Assembly: GCA_016125275.1 (NCBI GenBank)
Contig: WGMB01000016.1
Coordinates: 54,449-118,448 of the forward strand
Length of the DNA stretch: 64,000 bases
From: Acidobacteriota bacterium
GTDB lineage: Bacteria > Acidobacteriota > Terriglobia > Bryobacterales > UBA6623
Direction of reading: 5' to 3'
The notes under the pieces were generated by a model, which saw only the letters and a list, made by a program, of their open reading frames with translations, was not told the origin of the DNA and searched no databases. Position numbers and translations under genes: made by a program. Each line of letters starts with the position of its first letter. The first letter of the stretch is position 1. This document shows, one piece after another, positions 36,477 to 44,910 of the stretch.

Positions 36477-38024
36477 TCAATCCGACGACTTCTTGCCTCC
36501 GCCCAGCGCCAGCCCGAACGACGGGTCGTCGACCGAGCCGCCGATCTTGATCGGAATGCTCGATCCTTCGGCGTGCTTCTTCTTGAAAATCGGGTCCACG
36601 ATCTTCAGAAAGAACGACTTGACGCCCGTCACCGTCTCCGACACCTTGGCGTCGATCTCCAGCGTGCCCTGGAAGTCCAGCTTCTTCGTCACCAAGCCGT
36701 AGTCGCCGTCCAGCGACACCCGGGCCCCGGGCGTGCGGAAGTGCAGGTCCGACAGCGTGATCACCCCGCCCCGCAGGTGGAAGTCGCCGCTGAAGTCCGA
36801 AGCCACGTCGCCCAGAGCGGGCTCCTCCGGCTTGCCCTTGGCGCGCTGGCTCAGCTCGTTCAGCTTGTCCTGCCAGCCGCCGTCGGAGAACGTCGACTCG
36901 TCGATCCCAAAGTGGCCGTCCAACTCCAGGCGTTCCACCACCTTCGGGTCGCCCGGCGGCAACCGGAACTTGGTCGTGAACCGGATGTCGCCCTCGAGCG
37001 GGGCCTTTTCCACCGGCACCGCGATGGCGATCATGTCCTCCACCCGGCCTTGCACCACCTGCACGTCCAGAATCACGGACTTGCCCTTCTGGCCCGGCTC
37101 GTTGGCGACCTTGCCGCGCGCCACGACCTGCGAGTTGAGAAAGCTCGCCAGCACCGGTTCCAGGTACGTGTCGCCGCTGGTCCCGTCCACCACGGCCTTG
37201 TAGTCGGTCTTCAGGTGCACCGACTGCCCCGCCGAATCCACCCGGAAGTCCGGCGTGTCGGTCCAGCCGCTCACGGCGATCTTCTCGAGCACGCCCTCGA
37301 AGGAGCCCTCCGACGAAAGGATGCCCGCGATGCCGTTGAAGTGCGACAAGTCCGCGTCCGTGAAGGTATAGTCGCCGTCGAGAGGAGTCCGGCGCGGCTC
37401 CTCGCCGTTCCAAGGCCCGAAGTGGCCGACGGCGTCGATTAGCCCCGGCGGTTTCGGATTGGTCAGCACGGCGTCGAAAGCCATGGCCTCGTCCGCTGAA
37501 GCCCCGGTCAGCTCCAGCTCCTTCATCTCGAAGGTCATCGGCTCCTTGCCGGGATCCTTCGGCAGGATGTCGAGCACGGAACCGTCGGCAATGATCCGCT
37601 CGATCACAAAGCCGCCGGCGCCCGATTTCCCCTTCTTGTCGTCGCCGTCCTTGTCGTCATCGTCCCCGTCGTGGTCCTTCCCGCGCGGCACGACGATGTG
37701 CATGCCTTCCAGCTCCACCTGCGTCACGTGCAGCCGCAAGGCGTCCCAAAAGCCCGACTCGGCTCGGAACCGATCGATCTCGAACAGCGGAGGCACGTCC
37801 GTCCTGCCGTGGTGGCGGAAGATCATCTTCGAGCCCGAGGCTCGAAACGACGGAAACAGCCTCACCTGCAGGTCCGCCACTTCGACCTCGCTGGCGAAGC
37901 GTTCCTCGACGGCGTCGATGAAGCGGTCTCGGGCCCAAGGGCTCATCGCCCGGCCTGCGACTTCCAGGCCCAACCAGAGGATGGCGACGGCGGCGATGGA
38001 GATTCCGAGCGCTTTTCGATTCAT
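36477..38024 (-). CDS. AsmA-like membrane-anchored protein with acidic insertion
   Basis: A 515-residue protein with one N-terminal membrane helix (about residues 7-22: GISIAAVAILWLGLEV). A large periplasmic beta-rich body follows with AsmA-type features: 'ADLQVRLFPSFRASG' near 50, 'HVTQVELEGMHIVVPR' near 100, and a C-terminal part with repeated 'GDYGLVTKKLDFQGTLEI' strands. AsmA-like proteins are thought to bridge inner and outer membranes and move phospholipids. Residues 116-134 form an unusual Asp/Lys-rich insertion (KDHDGDDDDKDGDDKK) that could bind divalent cations or be a flexible linker. It ends 10 bp before the second sulfatase gene. Confidence 0.8.
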   Translation of the reverse strand: MNRKALGISIAAVAILWLGLEVAGRAMSPWARDRFIDAVEERFASEVEVADLQVRLFPSFRASGSKMIFRHHGRTDVPPLFEIDRFRAESGFWDALRLHVTQVELEGMHIVVPRGKDHDGDDDDKDGDDKKGKSGAGGFVIERIIADGSVLDILPKDPGKEPMTFEMKELELTGASADEAMAFDAVLTNPKPPGLIDAVGHFGPWNGEEPRRTPLDGDYTFTDADLSHFNGIAGILSSEGSFEGVLEKIAVSGWTDTPDFRVDSAGQSVHLKTDYKAVVDGTSGDTYLEPVLASFLNSQVVARGKVANEPGQKGKSVILDVQVVQGRVEDMIAIAVPVEKAPLEGDIRFTTKFRLPPGDPKVVERLELDGHFGIDESTFSDGGWQDKLNELSQRAKGKPEEPALGDVASDFSGDFHLRGGVITLSDLHFRTPGARVSLDGDYGLVTKKLDFQGTLEIDAKVSETVTGVKSFFLKIVDPIFKKKHAEGSSIPIKIGGSVDDPSFGLALGGGKKSSD

Positions 38025-38063
38025 GCCGGAGTGATCCCCGGCCTGGCCACGCCGTTTCGCGGA

Positions 38064-38975
38064 CTACTTTGCGAATTTCTGCACGCGCCAGTTCTTGATC
38101 TCGGCCACGTAGATCGACCCTTCCGAATCCACGGCCAAGTGATGGGCGTAGTCGAGCTTGCCGGGCGTCTTGCCGAAGCTCGACAACTGCCCCTGAATCT
38201 GGCCGTCCAGGTTGAGCTTGACGATGCGGTTGTTCAGCCCGTCGCACATATACAAGGCGTTCTCTTTGGCAAAGTACGCCAGCCCCCAGGGCTGCCCGAT
38301 GTCGGTCCAGGCGGTCAGAAACTCGCCGTCGGCGTCAAACACCTGGATGCGGTCATTGGTCCGGTCGGCCACGTACACCCGGCCCTGCTCGTCCACCGCC
38401 ACCGAATGCACCGTATTGAAGCGGCCCGGCTCCATGCCCATGCCACCCCAGTGCCGCACGTACTCGCCGTCCTTGGTGTACTGCACCACCCGCGAGTTGC
38501 CGTAGCCGTCGCCGACGTAGAAGCCGCCGTCGGGCCGAAACGCCAAGCTCGTCGGCAGGTTGAAGGCGTACCGCGAGTCGTTGTCGCCCGGCCCCCGCCC
38601 GGGGTTGGCGATCACCATCTGCAGCCGACCCGCCGGGGTGAACTTCATCACCGAGTGGCCGGTGGTGTCAGCCAGCCAGACCGCGCCATCCGGCCCCACG
38701 GCGATGCCGTGCGAAGAGACCACCGGCGCCTCCTCCCAGGCCTTCAGCAGCTTGCCGGTCTTATCGAACTCCATCACTTGGCGCTTGCCGCGGTGAAAGA
38801 CCCACACGTTGTCCTTCGCGTCGACCGCCACGCTCGAGGTCTCGCCGAAGTTCCAGCCCTCCGGCAACTGCGCCCAGTTCGCCACGGCCTTGTGCGGCAG
38901 TTGCGGAACCTGCGACCAATCGACCGCCGCCAGAGGCAAAGCGCAGAGAAAGACCGGCAACAGAAGGCGAAACAT
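38064..38975 (-). CDS. Secreted NHL-repeat (six-bladed propeller) protein
   Basis: A 303-residue secreted protein. A signal peptide (MFRLLLPVFLCALPLAAVDW) is followed by NHL-type repeats: 'SSVAVDAKDNVWVFHRGKRQVMEFDKTGKL', 'HGIAVGPDGAVWLADTTGHSVMKFTPAGRL', 'TSLAFRPDGGFYVGDGYGNSRVVQYTKDGEY' and 'HSVAVDEQGRVYVADRTNDRIQVFDADGEF' (each cited in part). The arrangement resembles peptidyl-alpha-hydroxyglycine alpha-amidating lyase-like propellers, but the catalytic residues were not checked. The ATG at 38975 is chosen over an upstream in-frame start at 39035 because it begins the signal peptide and has TACGCT 10 nt upstream. Confidence 0.87.
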   Translation of the reverse strand: MFRLLLPVFLCALPLAAVDWSQVPQLPHKAVANWAQLPEGWNFGETSSVAVDAKDNVWVFHRGKRQVMEFDKTGKLLKAWEEAPVVSSHGIAVGPDGAVWLADTTGHSVMKFTPAGRLQMVIANPGRGPGDNDSRYAFNLPTSLAFRPDGGFYVGDGYGNSRVVQYTKDGEYVRHWGGMGMEPGRFNTVHSVAVDEQGRVYVADRTNDRIQVFDADGEFLTAWTDIGQPWGLAYFAKENALYMCDGLNNRIVKLNLDGQIQGQLSSFGKTPGKLDYAHHLAVDSEGSIYVAEIKNWRVQKFAK

Positions 38976-38985
38976 CTCAGCGCGG

Positions 38986-38991
38986 AGCGTA
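38986..38991 (-). promoter_or_regulatory. -10-like hexamer TACGCT upstream of the NHL-repeat gene
   Basis: TACGCT on the minus strand, 10 nt before the ATG at 38975. The same hexamer precedes the genes starting at 1942 and 60251. Confidence 0.4.
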
Positions 38992-39056
38992 TCGACTCCC
39001 ACCGCCGAAGTCAATCCGCACCGTCGTACTGCCATTGCAATCAGCTACTTACAGAT

Positions 39057-39079
39057 CCTTCGCGACCGCGAAGGTTTTT
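39057..39079 (+). terminator. Intrinsic-terminator-like hairpin in the leader region of the metzincin gene
   Basis: CCTTCGC-GACC-GCGAAGG (7-bp perfect stem, 4-nt loop) followed by TTTTT on the plus strand. No plus-strand gene ends upstream; the neighbour is divergent. It therefore either ends a short RNA or acts as an attenuator about 154 nt before the ATG at 39233. The rest of the 257-bp gap holds no other clear signal. Confidence 0.55.
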
Positions 39080-39232
39080 GTAAGGATTTCCGAAGCCCGA
39101 TTCCTGACGGGTTTCCGGCCTCCCGACGCACTTCCCCAGCGACACCCGGACCGGCCCCGCGCCAAAGCTTCCCGAGCCCCGCGACGACCGCTCCCACAGA
39201 CACAGACAACAACAGAACCGGAGACCGAAACC

Positions 39233-40963
39233 ATGACGTATCGCAACACTTCTTCCTTCCCCTGGCGCGCCGCCTTCGCCTGCGCCGTCCTTCTTACCAG
39301 CCTGTGCGCCGCCGGGGAGGCGCAAACCACCTCCCCCAATCCCGACATGCGGATCATCTCCGACTGGTCGTTCGGCACGCCGTGCGACAGCGAGAAGGGC
39401 CTGCCCTGTGACCGCACCCCCACTCATCTGGTCGGCCTGCCTGACCCCTCCGGCTGGAGCGTCGTCGGGCGCGGCGCCAACAAGGCCTACTATCGCCGCG
39501 CCACCCAGCGCGAGCTCCGCGCCAACGGCTGGGCGCCCGGCGCCTACCTGGTGGCCGGCAACGGCCCCGTCAACGCCGCCCGAGGCCTCGACCAGGCCAC
39601 CCTCTACGTGCCCGTCGCCGACTCCAACGTCATCCCCATCGTCTTCAAGCTCGATGAGCGCGTGGAGGACATGGAGTTCTTCGAACGCATCGGCGTCCCC
39701 GGCTCCCCAGACGGCGCGGTCGTCTCACGCCGGATCAATCCGGTGATGTTCGAGTACTTCAACCAGGGCTTCGACCCCAAACGGCGCGGCCCGGTCAACA
39801 AGGGCTGGGCCCGCATGGTGTCCGGTAGCGAAGGCGGCCTCTTCGCCAGCGGCCTCGCCGACGGCTTCGAGTTCGAGATGGACGGTCCCAACGGCGGCTG
39901 GAACATCGACAAGCTGCCCGCCCCGGGCGGTTTCGCGCCCAACCGGGACGACATCGTAAAGGTGCAAGTGCTCAGCCTGGGGACCTTCGGCGGAACCCAG
40001 TACCAGGCCTGCAGCGGAGCCTTTGCATCCCCCGCCTGCGACTGGTTCTGCACCGAGATCTCCGGCGTCCCCTGCACCAACAACCCGCACATCGGCCCGG
40101 CGGCCACCCACCACTGCGCCGACGGCGGCGACAACGACGTGGACGGGACCACCGACGTCAGTGACAAGGAGTGCGCCGCGCAAGCCGGCTGGGGCGACGA
40201 CGTGCACCCCGGCTTTCCCAAGCGCCACTGGGAATCCGGTAAGTCCTTCGGGCTCTTCGGAGACGGCCGCTTCTGCACCGCCTACGCCACGGCCGAATAC
40301 TCCGCCAGCGGCTCCATCGTTACCAGCGGAAGCTGGTATCACCGCCTGACCGCGATGGGCTGGCAGGCCGAAGCCCTGCTCAACGAGTCGATCGGCTTCC
40401 AGGGCGTCACCGGCCGCGAAAAGCAGTTCCGCTACCGCGTCGGCGGCTGCTGGGTCTTCCCGTCGGTTCCCGCCGCCACGGCCTGCGCCGCCGACGGCAC
40501 GCAGTGCCTCAGCGGCTACCCCTACGCCAACTCCGGGCAAGGCGGCGCGGGCTACTACAGCAAGGTTTGGGACGACGTGCACCACGCCACCTACGTCGGC
40601 CTCAACGACGCACTGCACTACGCCCAGGCGGTCTACTGGCACGGCTCCGGGTCCGACACCTCCATGCTCACCTGCGACAGCGACGGCGAGCCGTGCTGCG
40701 GCCAGTCCATCATCGGCGCCAGCGGCGGTCTGGCGGGGGCCAGCGTGGCCGACTACAGTTGCGGCAACGCCGGCGTCAGCAGCGCCCACGAGATGGGTCA
40801 CTCCTCCGGCCTGGATCACGTCTACGGCATCCTGAGCTTCATGAACGAGCTCGGCCATGACTCCTCCGCCCTGCCTGCGGCCGAGCACAACGCTCTGGTC
40901 AGCTGCGTCAGCTCCTGGAACTGCCCGCGTCCTTCGGGCTTCCGCTACACCGGCGCCCCCTAG
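39233..40963 (+). CDS. Secreted metzincin-type zinc metallopeptidase
   Basis: A 576-residue protein with a signal peptide (AAFACAVLLTSLCAAGEAQ, about residues 14-32). The zinc site HEMGHSSGLDH (H519, H523, H529, catalytic E520) matches the metzincin pattern HExxHxxGxxH, and LSFMNE shortly after is a candidate Met-turn. The body is rich in cysteines in CxxC or short-spacing pairs, consistent with disulfides outside the cell, and has an Asp/Gly segment DGGDNDVDGTTD that may bind calcium. The subfamily is unclear. The ATG at 39233 is chosen over the upstream in-frame start at 39035 because of GGAG 9 nt upstream and the signal peptide. No inhibitor or maturation partner is adjacent. Confidence 0.85.
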   Translation: MTYRNTSSFPWRAAFACAVLLTSLCAAGEAQTTSPNPDMRIISDWSFGTPCDSEKGLPCDRTPTHLVGLPDPSGWSVVGRGANKAYYRRATQRELRANGWAPGAYLVAGNGPVNAARGLDQATLYVPVADSNVIPIVFKLDERVEDMEFFERIGVPGSPDGAVVSRRINPVMFEYFNQGFDPKRRGPVNKGWARMVSGSEGGLFASGLADGFEFEMDGPNGGWNIDKLPAPGGFAPNRDDIVKVQVLSLGTFGGTQYQACSGAFASPACDWFCTEISGVPCTNNPHIGPAATHHCADGGDNDVDGTTDVSDKECAAQAGWGDDVHPGFPKRHWESGKSFGLFGDGRFCTAYATAEYSASGSIVTSGSWYHRLTAMGWQAEALLNESIGFQGVTGREKQFRYRVGGCWVFPSVPAATACAADGTQCLSGYPYANSGQGGAGYYSKVWDDVHHATYVGLNDALHYAQAVYWHGSGSDTSMLTCDSDGEPCCGQSIIGASGGLAGASVADYSCGNAGVSSAHEMGHSSGLDHVYGILSFMNELGHDSSALPAAEHNALVSCVSSWNCPRPSGFRYTGAP

Positions 40964-41017
40964 CCCCGCAACCCCGTCCCTGCCCCTCTCGGGCCCTGGC
41001 GTCGCTCCCCGGCGGCG

Positions 41018-42463
41018 TCAGGGCTCGATCCCGCCTTGGCGCATCACCGCCTCGTACCGGCCGTCCCGGCGCAAGGGCTCCAGGCGAGGGTCCAGGCGCA
41101 TCTCCAGGACCGACGCGCTTCCGATGCCCAGCGCCGCCTCGAGCGCGCCGATGGCCTCGTCCATCTCGCCCAAAGCCACGGCCGGAACCATCAGACTGTC
41201 GGGCGTGATCTCGCCGGCGGCAATCCGCCCCTTCATGGCCTGGCGGAGCCGCGCCATCGGCTCGCGGTCGCCCTCCATCAGATCCAGCCAGGCGCTGTCG
41301 GTCGCGATCAACGTCGGCGCCAGCTCGGCCTGCGCCAAATGCTCCCGAGCCCGCGCAAAGCTCTGCAAGAAGCCGTAGCTCAACGCCAGGTAGTAGTGCG
41401 CGATGGCGTCGTTGCGTTCGCGTTCGAGCACCCTGTGGAACGCCTCCACGGCTTTGCCCATATCGCCCTGCTGGTAGTACACGATGCCTTCCTGGTCGCC
41501 CAGCATGGCAGACACCGGGTTGACCCGCTGGGCGCGCTGGGCCGCCTCGATCGCCTCCGGAAAGTTCCGTCGCAAGGCCTGCAGCCGAGACCAGTGGAAC
41601 AGCGCCATTTCGTGCTCCGGGTCGACCTGCAAGGCCCGCCCCAAGGCCTGCTCGGCGCCCTCGAAATCCCACTCCAGAAACAGCCGCACCGCACCGCTTG
41701 CGGCCAGCGCCGAGGCCGACTCCGGGTTCAGCTCCACCGCGCGGTCCGCCTCCGCGATCGCTTGATTGCGGAACTCGCCCACAAAACGCTCCGGCACGCC
41801 CAACTGCATCGACGCCAAGTAGACGTTCGCCAGCGCCGCGTGCGCCTCCGCCGACTCCGGTTCGATCTCCACCGCCCGCCGGAACGACGCCAACGCCTTC
41901 TCCGCCTCCACCGGCGTTCGCTTCTCCAGCAGATGGAGCCCGATGCGGTACGGCGCGCTCTCCGCCTTGGCGGCCTCCTTCCCCGCCGGGCTCCCCCAGT
42001 ACAGCCAGGCCGCCGCGGCGAGCAGCATCCCCACCGCCGCCGGCCCCAGCAGCCGCAACCCGGCCGGCCTCCCCACCGGAGCCTCTTCCAGCGCAGGAGC
42101 AACGGCTTCCGGCCGAGGGGCAGCCGCTTCCGGCGGAGCGGCCGACACCGGGGCCACGAAGCGATAGCCCCTCTTCGAGATCGTCTCGATGTACGGCTCC
42201 GGCCCGCCATGCTCCGCCAGCGTCTTCCGCAGCACGGAGATGTTGCGCGCCAAGCCCGACTCGGCCACGTAGGTGTCCGGCCAGACCCTCTGCATCAAGG
42301 CGTCCTTGTCCACCACCTCGCCGGCGCTCTCCACCAGCGCAAAAAGCGTATCCAAAGCCTTGGGAGACAGCGGCACGCGTTCTCCGCGGAACTCCAGAAT
42401 GCTCCGGTCGAGGCGAAATTCTCCGAAGACGAAACAGGGGGAGCTGGACTCTTCCGAGGTCAT
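41018..42463 (-). CDS. CadC-like membrane regulator: winged helix, one membrane helix, TPR domain
   Basis: A 481-residue one-component regulator. Residues 10-105 form an OmpR/ToxR-type winged helix (FGEFRLDRSILEFRGERVPLS, then TISKRGYRFVAPV). A Pro/Ala linker is followed by one membrane helix near 155-172 (GPAAVGMLLAAAAWLYW). The C-terminal 290 residues are TPR-like helical repeats (ALASFRRAVEIEPESAEAHAALANVYL and later units), on the periplasmic side by the CadC model. ATG 42463 (MTSEESS) is preferred over the TTG at 42472. This architecture is common in acidobacteria (recollection). Target genes are unknown; the divergently oriented neighbours do not reveal them. Confidence 0.9.
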   Translation of the reverse strand: MTSEESSSPCFVFGEFRLDRSILEFRGERVPLSPKALDTLFALVESAGEVVDKDALMQRVWPDTYVAESGLARNISVLRKTLAEHGGPEPYIETISKRGYRFVAPVSAAPPEAAAPRPEAVAPALEEAPVGRPAGLRLLGPAAVGMLLAAAAWLYWGSPAGKEAAKAESAPYRIGLHLLEKRTPVEAEKALASFRRAVEIEPESAEAHAALANVYLASMQLGVPERFVGEFRNQAIAEADRAVELNPESASALAASGAVRLFLEWDFEGAEQALGRALQVDPEHEMALFHWSRLQALRRNFPEAIEAAQRAQRVNPVSAMLGDQEGIVYYQQGDMGKAVEAFHRVLERERNDAIAHYYLALSYGFLQSFARAREHLAQAELAPTLIATDSAWLDLMEGDREPMARLRQAMKGRIAAGEITPDSLMVPAVALGEMDEAIGALEAALGIGSASVLEMRLDPRLEPLRRDGRYEAVMRQGGIEP

Positions 42464-42490
42464 GCGGGGCAATGAGGCGCGGAAGCCCCG

Positions 42491-42520
42491 ATTGTACTAA
42501 CCGTTACACAGCAGACCCAA
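42491..42520 (-). promoter_or_regulatory. Candidate promoter of the CadC-like regulator
   Basis: On the minus strand, TTGGGT (42520-42515), an 18-bp spacer and TACAAT (42496-42491). The -10 ends 27 nt before the ATG at 42463, leaving a normal short leader. Confidence 0.4.
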
Positions 42521-42544
42521 AGGCTTTCGGGCGGAAACGGCGGC

Positions 42545-43546
42545 TCAATCGCAGGAGCAGAGGTTCAGCGGCGCGGCGGACGCCTCGGAGTACTCGACGC
42601 TCGCCAGCCGCCGGTAGAGCTTACCGGCCACGTCGGCCGCCAACGGCCCGTGGACGAAGCCGCCGTGCAGCATCACCACCGTCGCCAAGTTGCGGCCGCG
42701 CAGGTCGCGCGCAAACGAAGTGAACCAGCCCATCCGCGTCTTACGCCGATGCTGGTAGAAGCTGCAGGTGCCCGTCTTGCCGCGAATCTGCTCGCCGACC
42801 AGCTTGGCGTTGCGGCCCGTGCCGCGCTTGACGGCCTCGGCCATGCCCTGCTCCAGCTCCGCCGTCCACGAAGCGATCGGCAAGCTGCGCTTCAGCCTCG
42901 GCTCCAGCTTCTCGGCCGCGGACCGGCTGCTGGGGTGCTGCAAGTAATACAGCTTGCCGCCGTTGGCGATCGCGGCGGTGAAGGCCGCCAACTGCAGCGG
43001 CGTCATCGAGATCCCGTCGCCGAAGCTCGTCATGCGGCCCACCCCGTAGGAGTGCTCCTGCTCCGGAAACTCGCCCAACTGCTCGCCCGGAATCTCCCAG
43101 CCCGCCTTCTCTCCCAGCCCGAACAGCCGAGCGTAGCGCGCAAACCGCTCGAACCCGAGCTTCTCGCCCAGGTGGTCGAACAGCACGTTGTTCGAGATCG
43201 CCAGCCCCTCGGTCATCGTCATGAACCAGTTGCCGGGGAAGTAGACCTTCTCCTCGGGAGCGATCAAGCCCTCGCTCAGCGCCGCCAACCCGGCCACCAG
43301 CTTGATCGTCGAGCACGGGATGGCGCCGTCGGCCAGCGCCAGCTTCTGGTTGACCATCGTCAGCACGCGGCCGGTGTCGGAATCCACCACCACGACCGAG
43401 CCGTTCAGCTCGCCCAAAGCCTCGATCGCAGCCTCGCGGACGGCTATGTCCTCGCCGTCCACGTAGTCGCCCGCGGTCGGCGCGGCCGCCGCTCCGCCGG
43501 CAAGCAGAATTCCGAGCGCTATCCAGCGCAGAAGCCTGAAATGCAT
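42545..43546 (-). CDS. Short secreted penicillin-binding transpeptidase-type protein
   Basis: A 333-residue protein with a signal peptide (MHFRLLRWIALGILLAGGAAAA). The transpeptidase motifs are complete and in order: STIK (S79-x-x-K82), SNN (118-120) and KTGT (257-260). It lacks the dimerisation and transglycosylase domains of high-molecular-weight PBPs, and its size is nearer to class D beta-lactamases or the sensor domains of BlaR1. The SNN motif is more PBP-like than OXA-like. It may be a D,D-transpeptidase or carboxypeptidase, or a beta-lactam-interacting protein. ATG 43546 with GGAG 8 nt upstream is preferred over the start at 43615, which would overlap the dehydratase gene. The C-terminus ends LNLCSCD. 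Confidence 0.85.
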   Translation of the reverse strand: MHFRLLRWIALGILLAGGAAAAPTAGDYVDGEDIAVREAAIEALGELNGSVVVVDSDTGRVLTMVNQKLALADGAIPCSTIKLVAGLAALSEGLIAPEEKVYFPGNWFMTMTEGLAISNNVLFDHLGEKLGFERFARYARLFGLGEKAGWEIPGEQLGEFPEQEHSYGVGRMTSFGDGISMTPLQLAAFTAAIANGGKLYYLQHPSSRSAAEKLEPRLKRSLPIASWTAELEQGMAEAVKRGTGRNAKLVGEQIRGKTGTCSFYQHRRKTRMGWFTSFARDLRGRNLATVVMLHGGFVHGPLAADVAGKLYRRLASVEYSEASAAPLNLCSCD

Positions 43547-43570
43547 CCGGGCGCTCCGCAGAATCCCAGC

Positions 43571-43576
43571 ATTATA
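43571..43576 (-). promoter_or_regulatory. Consensus -10 box TATAAT of the transpeptidase gene
   Basis: TATAAT on the minus strand within the 46-bp gap after the dehydratase gene, 24 nt before the ATG at 43546. This suggests separate transcription from the gene upstream. Confidence 0.5.
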
Positions 43577-43592
43577 CGCCAACCCGCTGGGA

Positions 43593-44762
43593 TCACCAGT
43601 CCACAATCGAACCATCGGCGCCGCGCGCGTTCACTGTATGCTGAACCTCCGGTTGGTAGGGGTGCCGAGCGGCTCGCTCCTCGTCGACCTCCACCCCCAG
43701 CCCCGGCTCGGTCGGCGGCAGCCAATAGCCCTTCTCGTGCTTCAAGCTGGAGCGGACCACCTCGTTCCGCCAAGGAACGTCGGACAACATATCTTCCTGG
43801 ATCAGAAAATTCGGCGTCGCGAAGTCGAAGTGGATCGCCGCCGCCGTCGCGATCGGCCCCAGCGGATTGTGCGGCGCCACGCCCATGTAGCAGGTCTCCG
43901 CCGCCGCCGCGATCTTGCGCGCCTCCAGCAGCCCGCCGCAGTGGCACAGGTCCGGCTGGATCACGTGGACCGCCTGGCGCTCGAAAATCTCCCGAAAGCC
44001 GAACCGCGTCACCAGCCGCTCGCCCGCCGCGATCGGAACCTTCACCGCCTGCTTCACCTCCGCCATCGCCGCTGCGTTCTCCGGCGGAACCGGCTCCTCG
44101 CAGAAGAACGGTTCATACGGGGCCAGCGCCTCGATGTACTGGATCGCCGTCGCCGGATAGCAGCGGCCGTGGAAGTCGATCATGATGTCGATCTTCTCGC
44201 CCACTCCTTCCCGCAACGCCTTCATCAGCCCGCCCACCTGCCGCACCGCCGGCAAACCCATCAGCGGCTCCGAATACGGGATGAAGACCACCTTCACGGC
44301 CGAGTACCCTCGCTCGACCACCTGCTGCGCCAGCTCCACCAGCGGCCCCGGGTCGAAGGTCTCGTACACCTTCTCCATCTGTCCGCCGCCCAGGTGCGTG
44401 TACATGCGAACCCTGTCGCGGACGGCGCCGCCCAGCAGCCGGTAAACCGGCGTCCCCATCTCCTTGCCGAAAATGTCCCAGCAGGCCTGCTCGATGCCCG
44501 AGATCGCCGACATGCCCACCGCGCCCATGCGGAAGAACGAGTGCCGGTACATCTTCTGGTAGAGGTACTCGATGCGCGTCGGGTCCTCGCCCAGCAGCAG
44601 CGGCTCGAAGTCCGCCACGCAGCCCGCCACCCCGCGCGTCTTCCACTCGAGCGTCGCCTCGCCCCAACCCACCAGGCCGGGCTGGTCGGTTTCGACCTTC
44701 ACGAAGACCCAGTTCCGCATCTCGGCGTTCACCACCACGGTCTTGACGGCTGTAATTCGCAT
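43593..44762 (-). CDS. Enolase-superfamily sugar-acid dehydratase, D-galactonate dehydratase-like
   Basis: A 389-residue cytoplasmic enzyme of the mandelate racemase/enolase superfamily. The predicted Mg2+ ligands are D196 in IDFHGR, E222 or E223 in CEEPVPPE and E248 in AAGERLV, and APHNPLGP supplies the catalytic histidine region. The DFH and EEP spacing fits D-galactonate dehydratase, but related enzymes act on other sugar acids. It would convert an aldonic acid to a 2-keto-3-deoxy acid. No kinase or aldolase of that pathway is adjacent. A mannonate-dehydratase-like gene lies at 55441-56619, so sugar-acid use is a minor theme of the window. Confidence 0.88.
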   Translation of the reverse strand: MRITAVKTVVVNAEMRNWVFVKVETDQPGLVGWGEATLEWKTRGVAGCVADFEPLLLGEDPTRIEYLYQKMYRHSFFRMGAVGMSAISGIEQACWDIFGKEMGTPVYRLLGGAVRDRVRMYTHLGGGQMEKVYETFDPGPLVELAQQVVERGYSAVKVVFIPYSEPLMGLPAVRQVGGLMKALREGVGEKIDIMIDFHGRCYPATAIQYIEALAPYEPFFCEEPVPPENAAAMAEVKQAVKVPIAAGERLVTRFGFREIFERQAVHVIQPDLCHCGGLLEARKIAAAAETCYMGVAPHNPLGPIATAAAIHFDFATPNFLIQEDMLSDVPWRNEVVRSSLKHEKGYWLPPTEPGLGVEVDEERAARHPYQPEVQHTVNARGADGSIVDW

Positions 44763-44794
44763 CAGCGGAGTTTCTCATAGTCCGCGGGGAACTT

Positions 44795-44821
44795 TTGACG
44801 CCCCGCCGGTGTCCATACGAT
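44795..44821 (+). promoter_or_regulatory. Candidate promoter of the sigma/anti-sigma operon
   Basis: TTGACG (44795-44800) and TACGAT (44816-44821) with a 15-bp spacer, slightly short for sigma-70. It lies in the 139-bp gap between the divergent dehydratase and sigma genes. An ECF-type autoregulatory promoter was not recognised. Confidence 0.35.
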
Positions 44822-44910
44822 CGACACGCGACGGGATTTGCCAGCCGCTCGGGGCCCTGATAGCCTGAAGCTGGTAAAGCGTTGAAACTTGGGATGATTG
44901 GGTGAAAACC

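Noticed and set aside
39035..39232. In-frame upstream extension of the metzincin gene
   Set aside because: It would run through the terminator-like hairpin at 39057-39079 and put 66 polar residues before the signal peptide.
40964..41050. GC-rich imperfect hairpin between the metzincin and CadC-like genes
   Set aside because: The stem has mismatches, no T-run follows on either strand, and it overlaps the stop region of the regulator gene.
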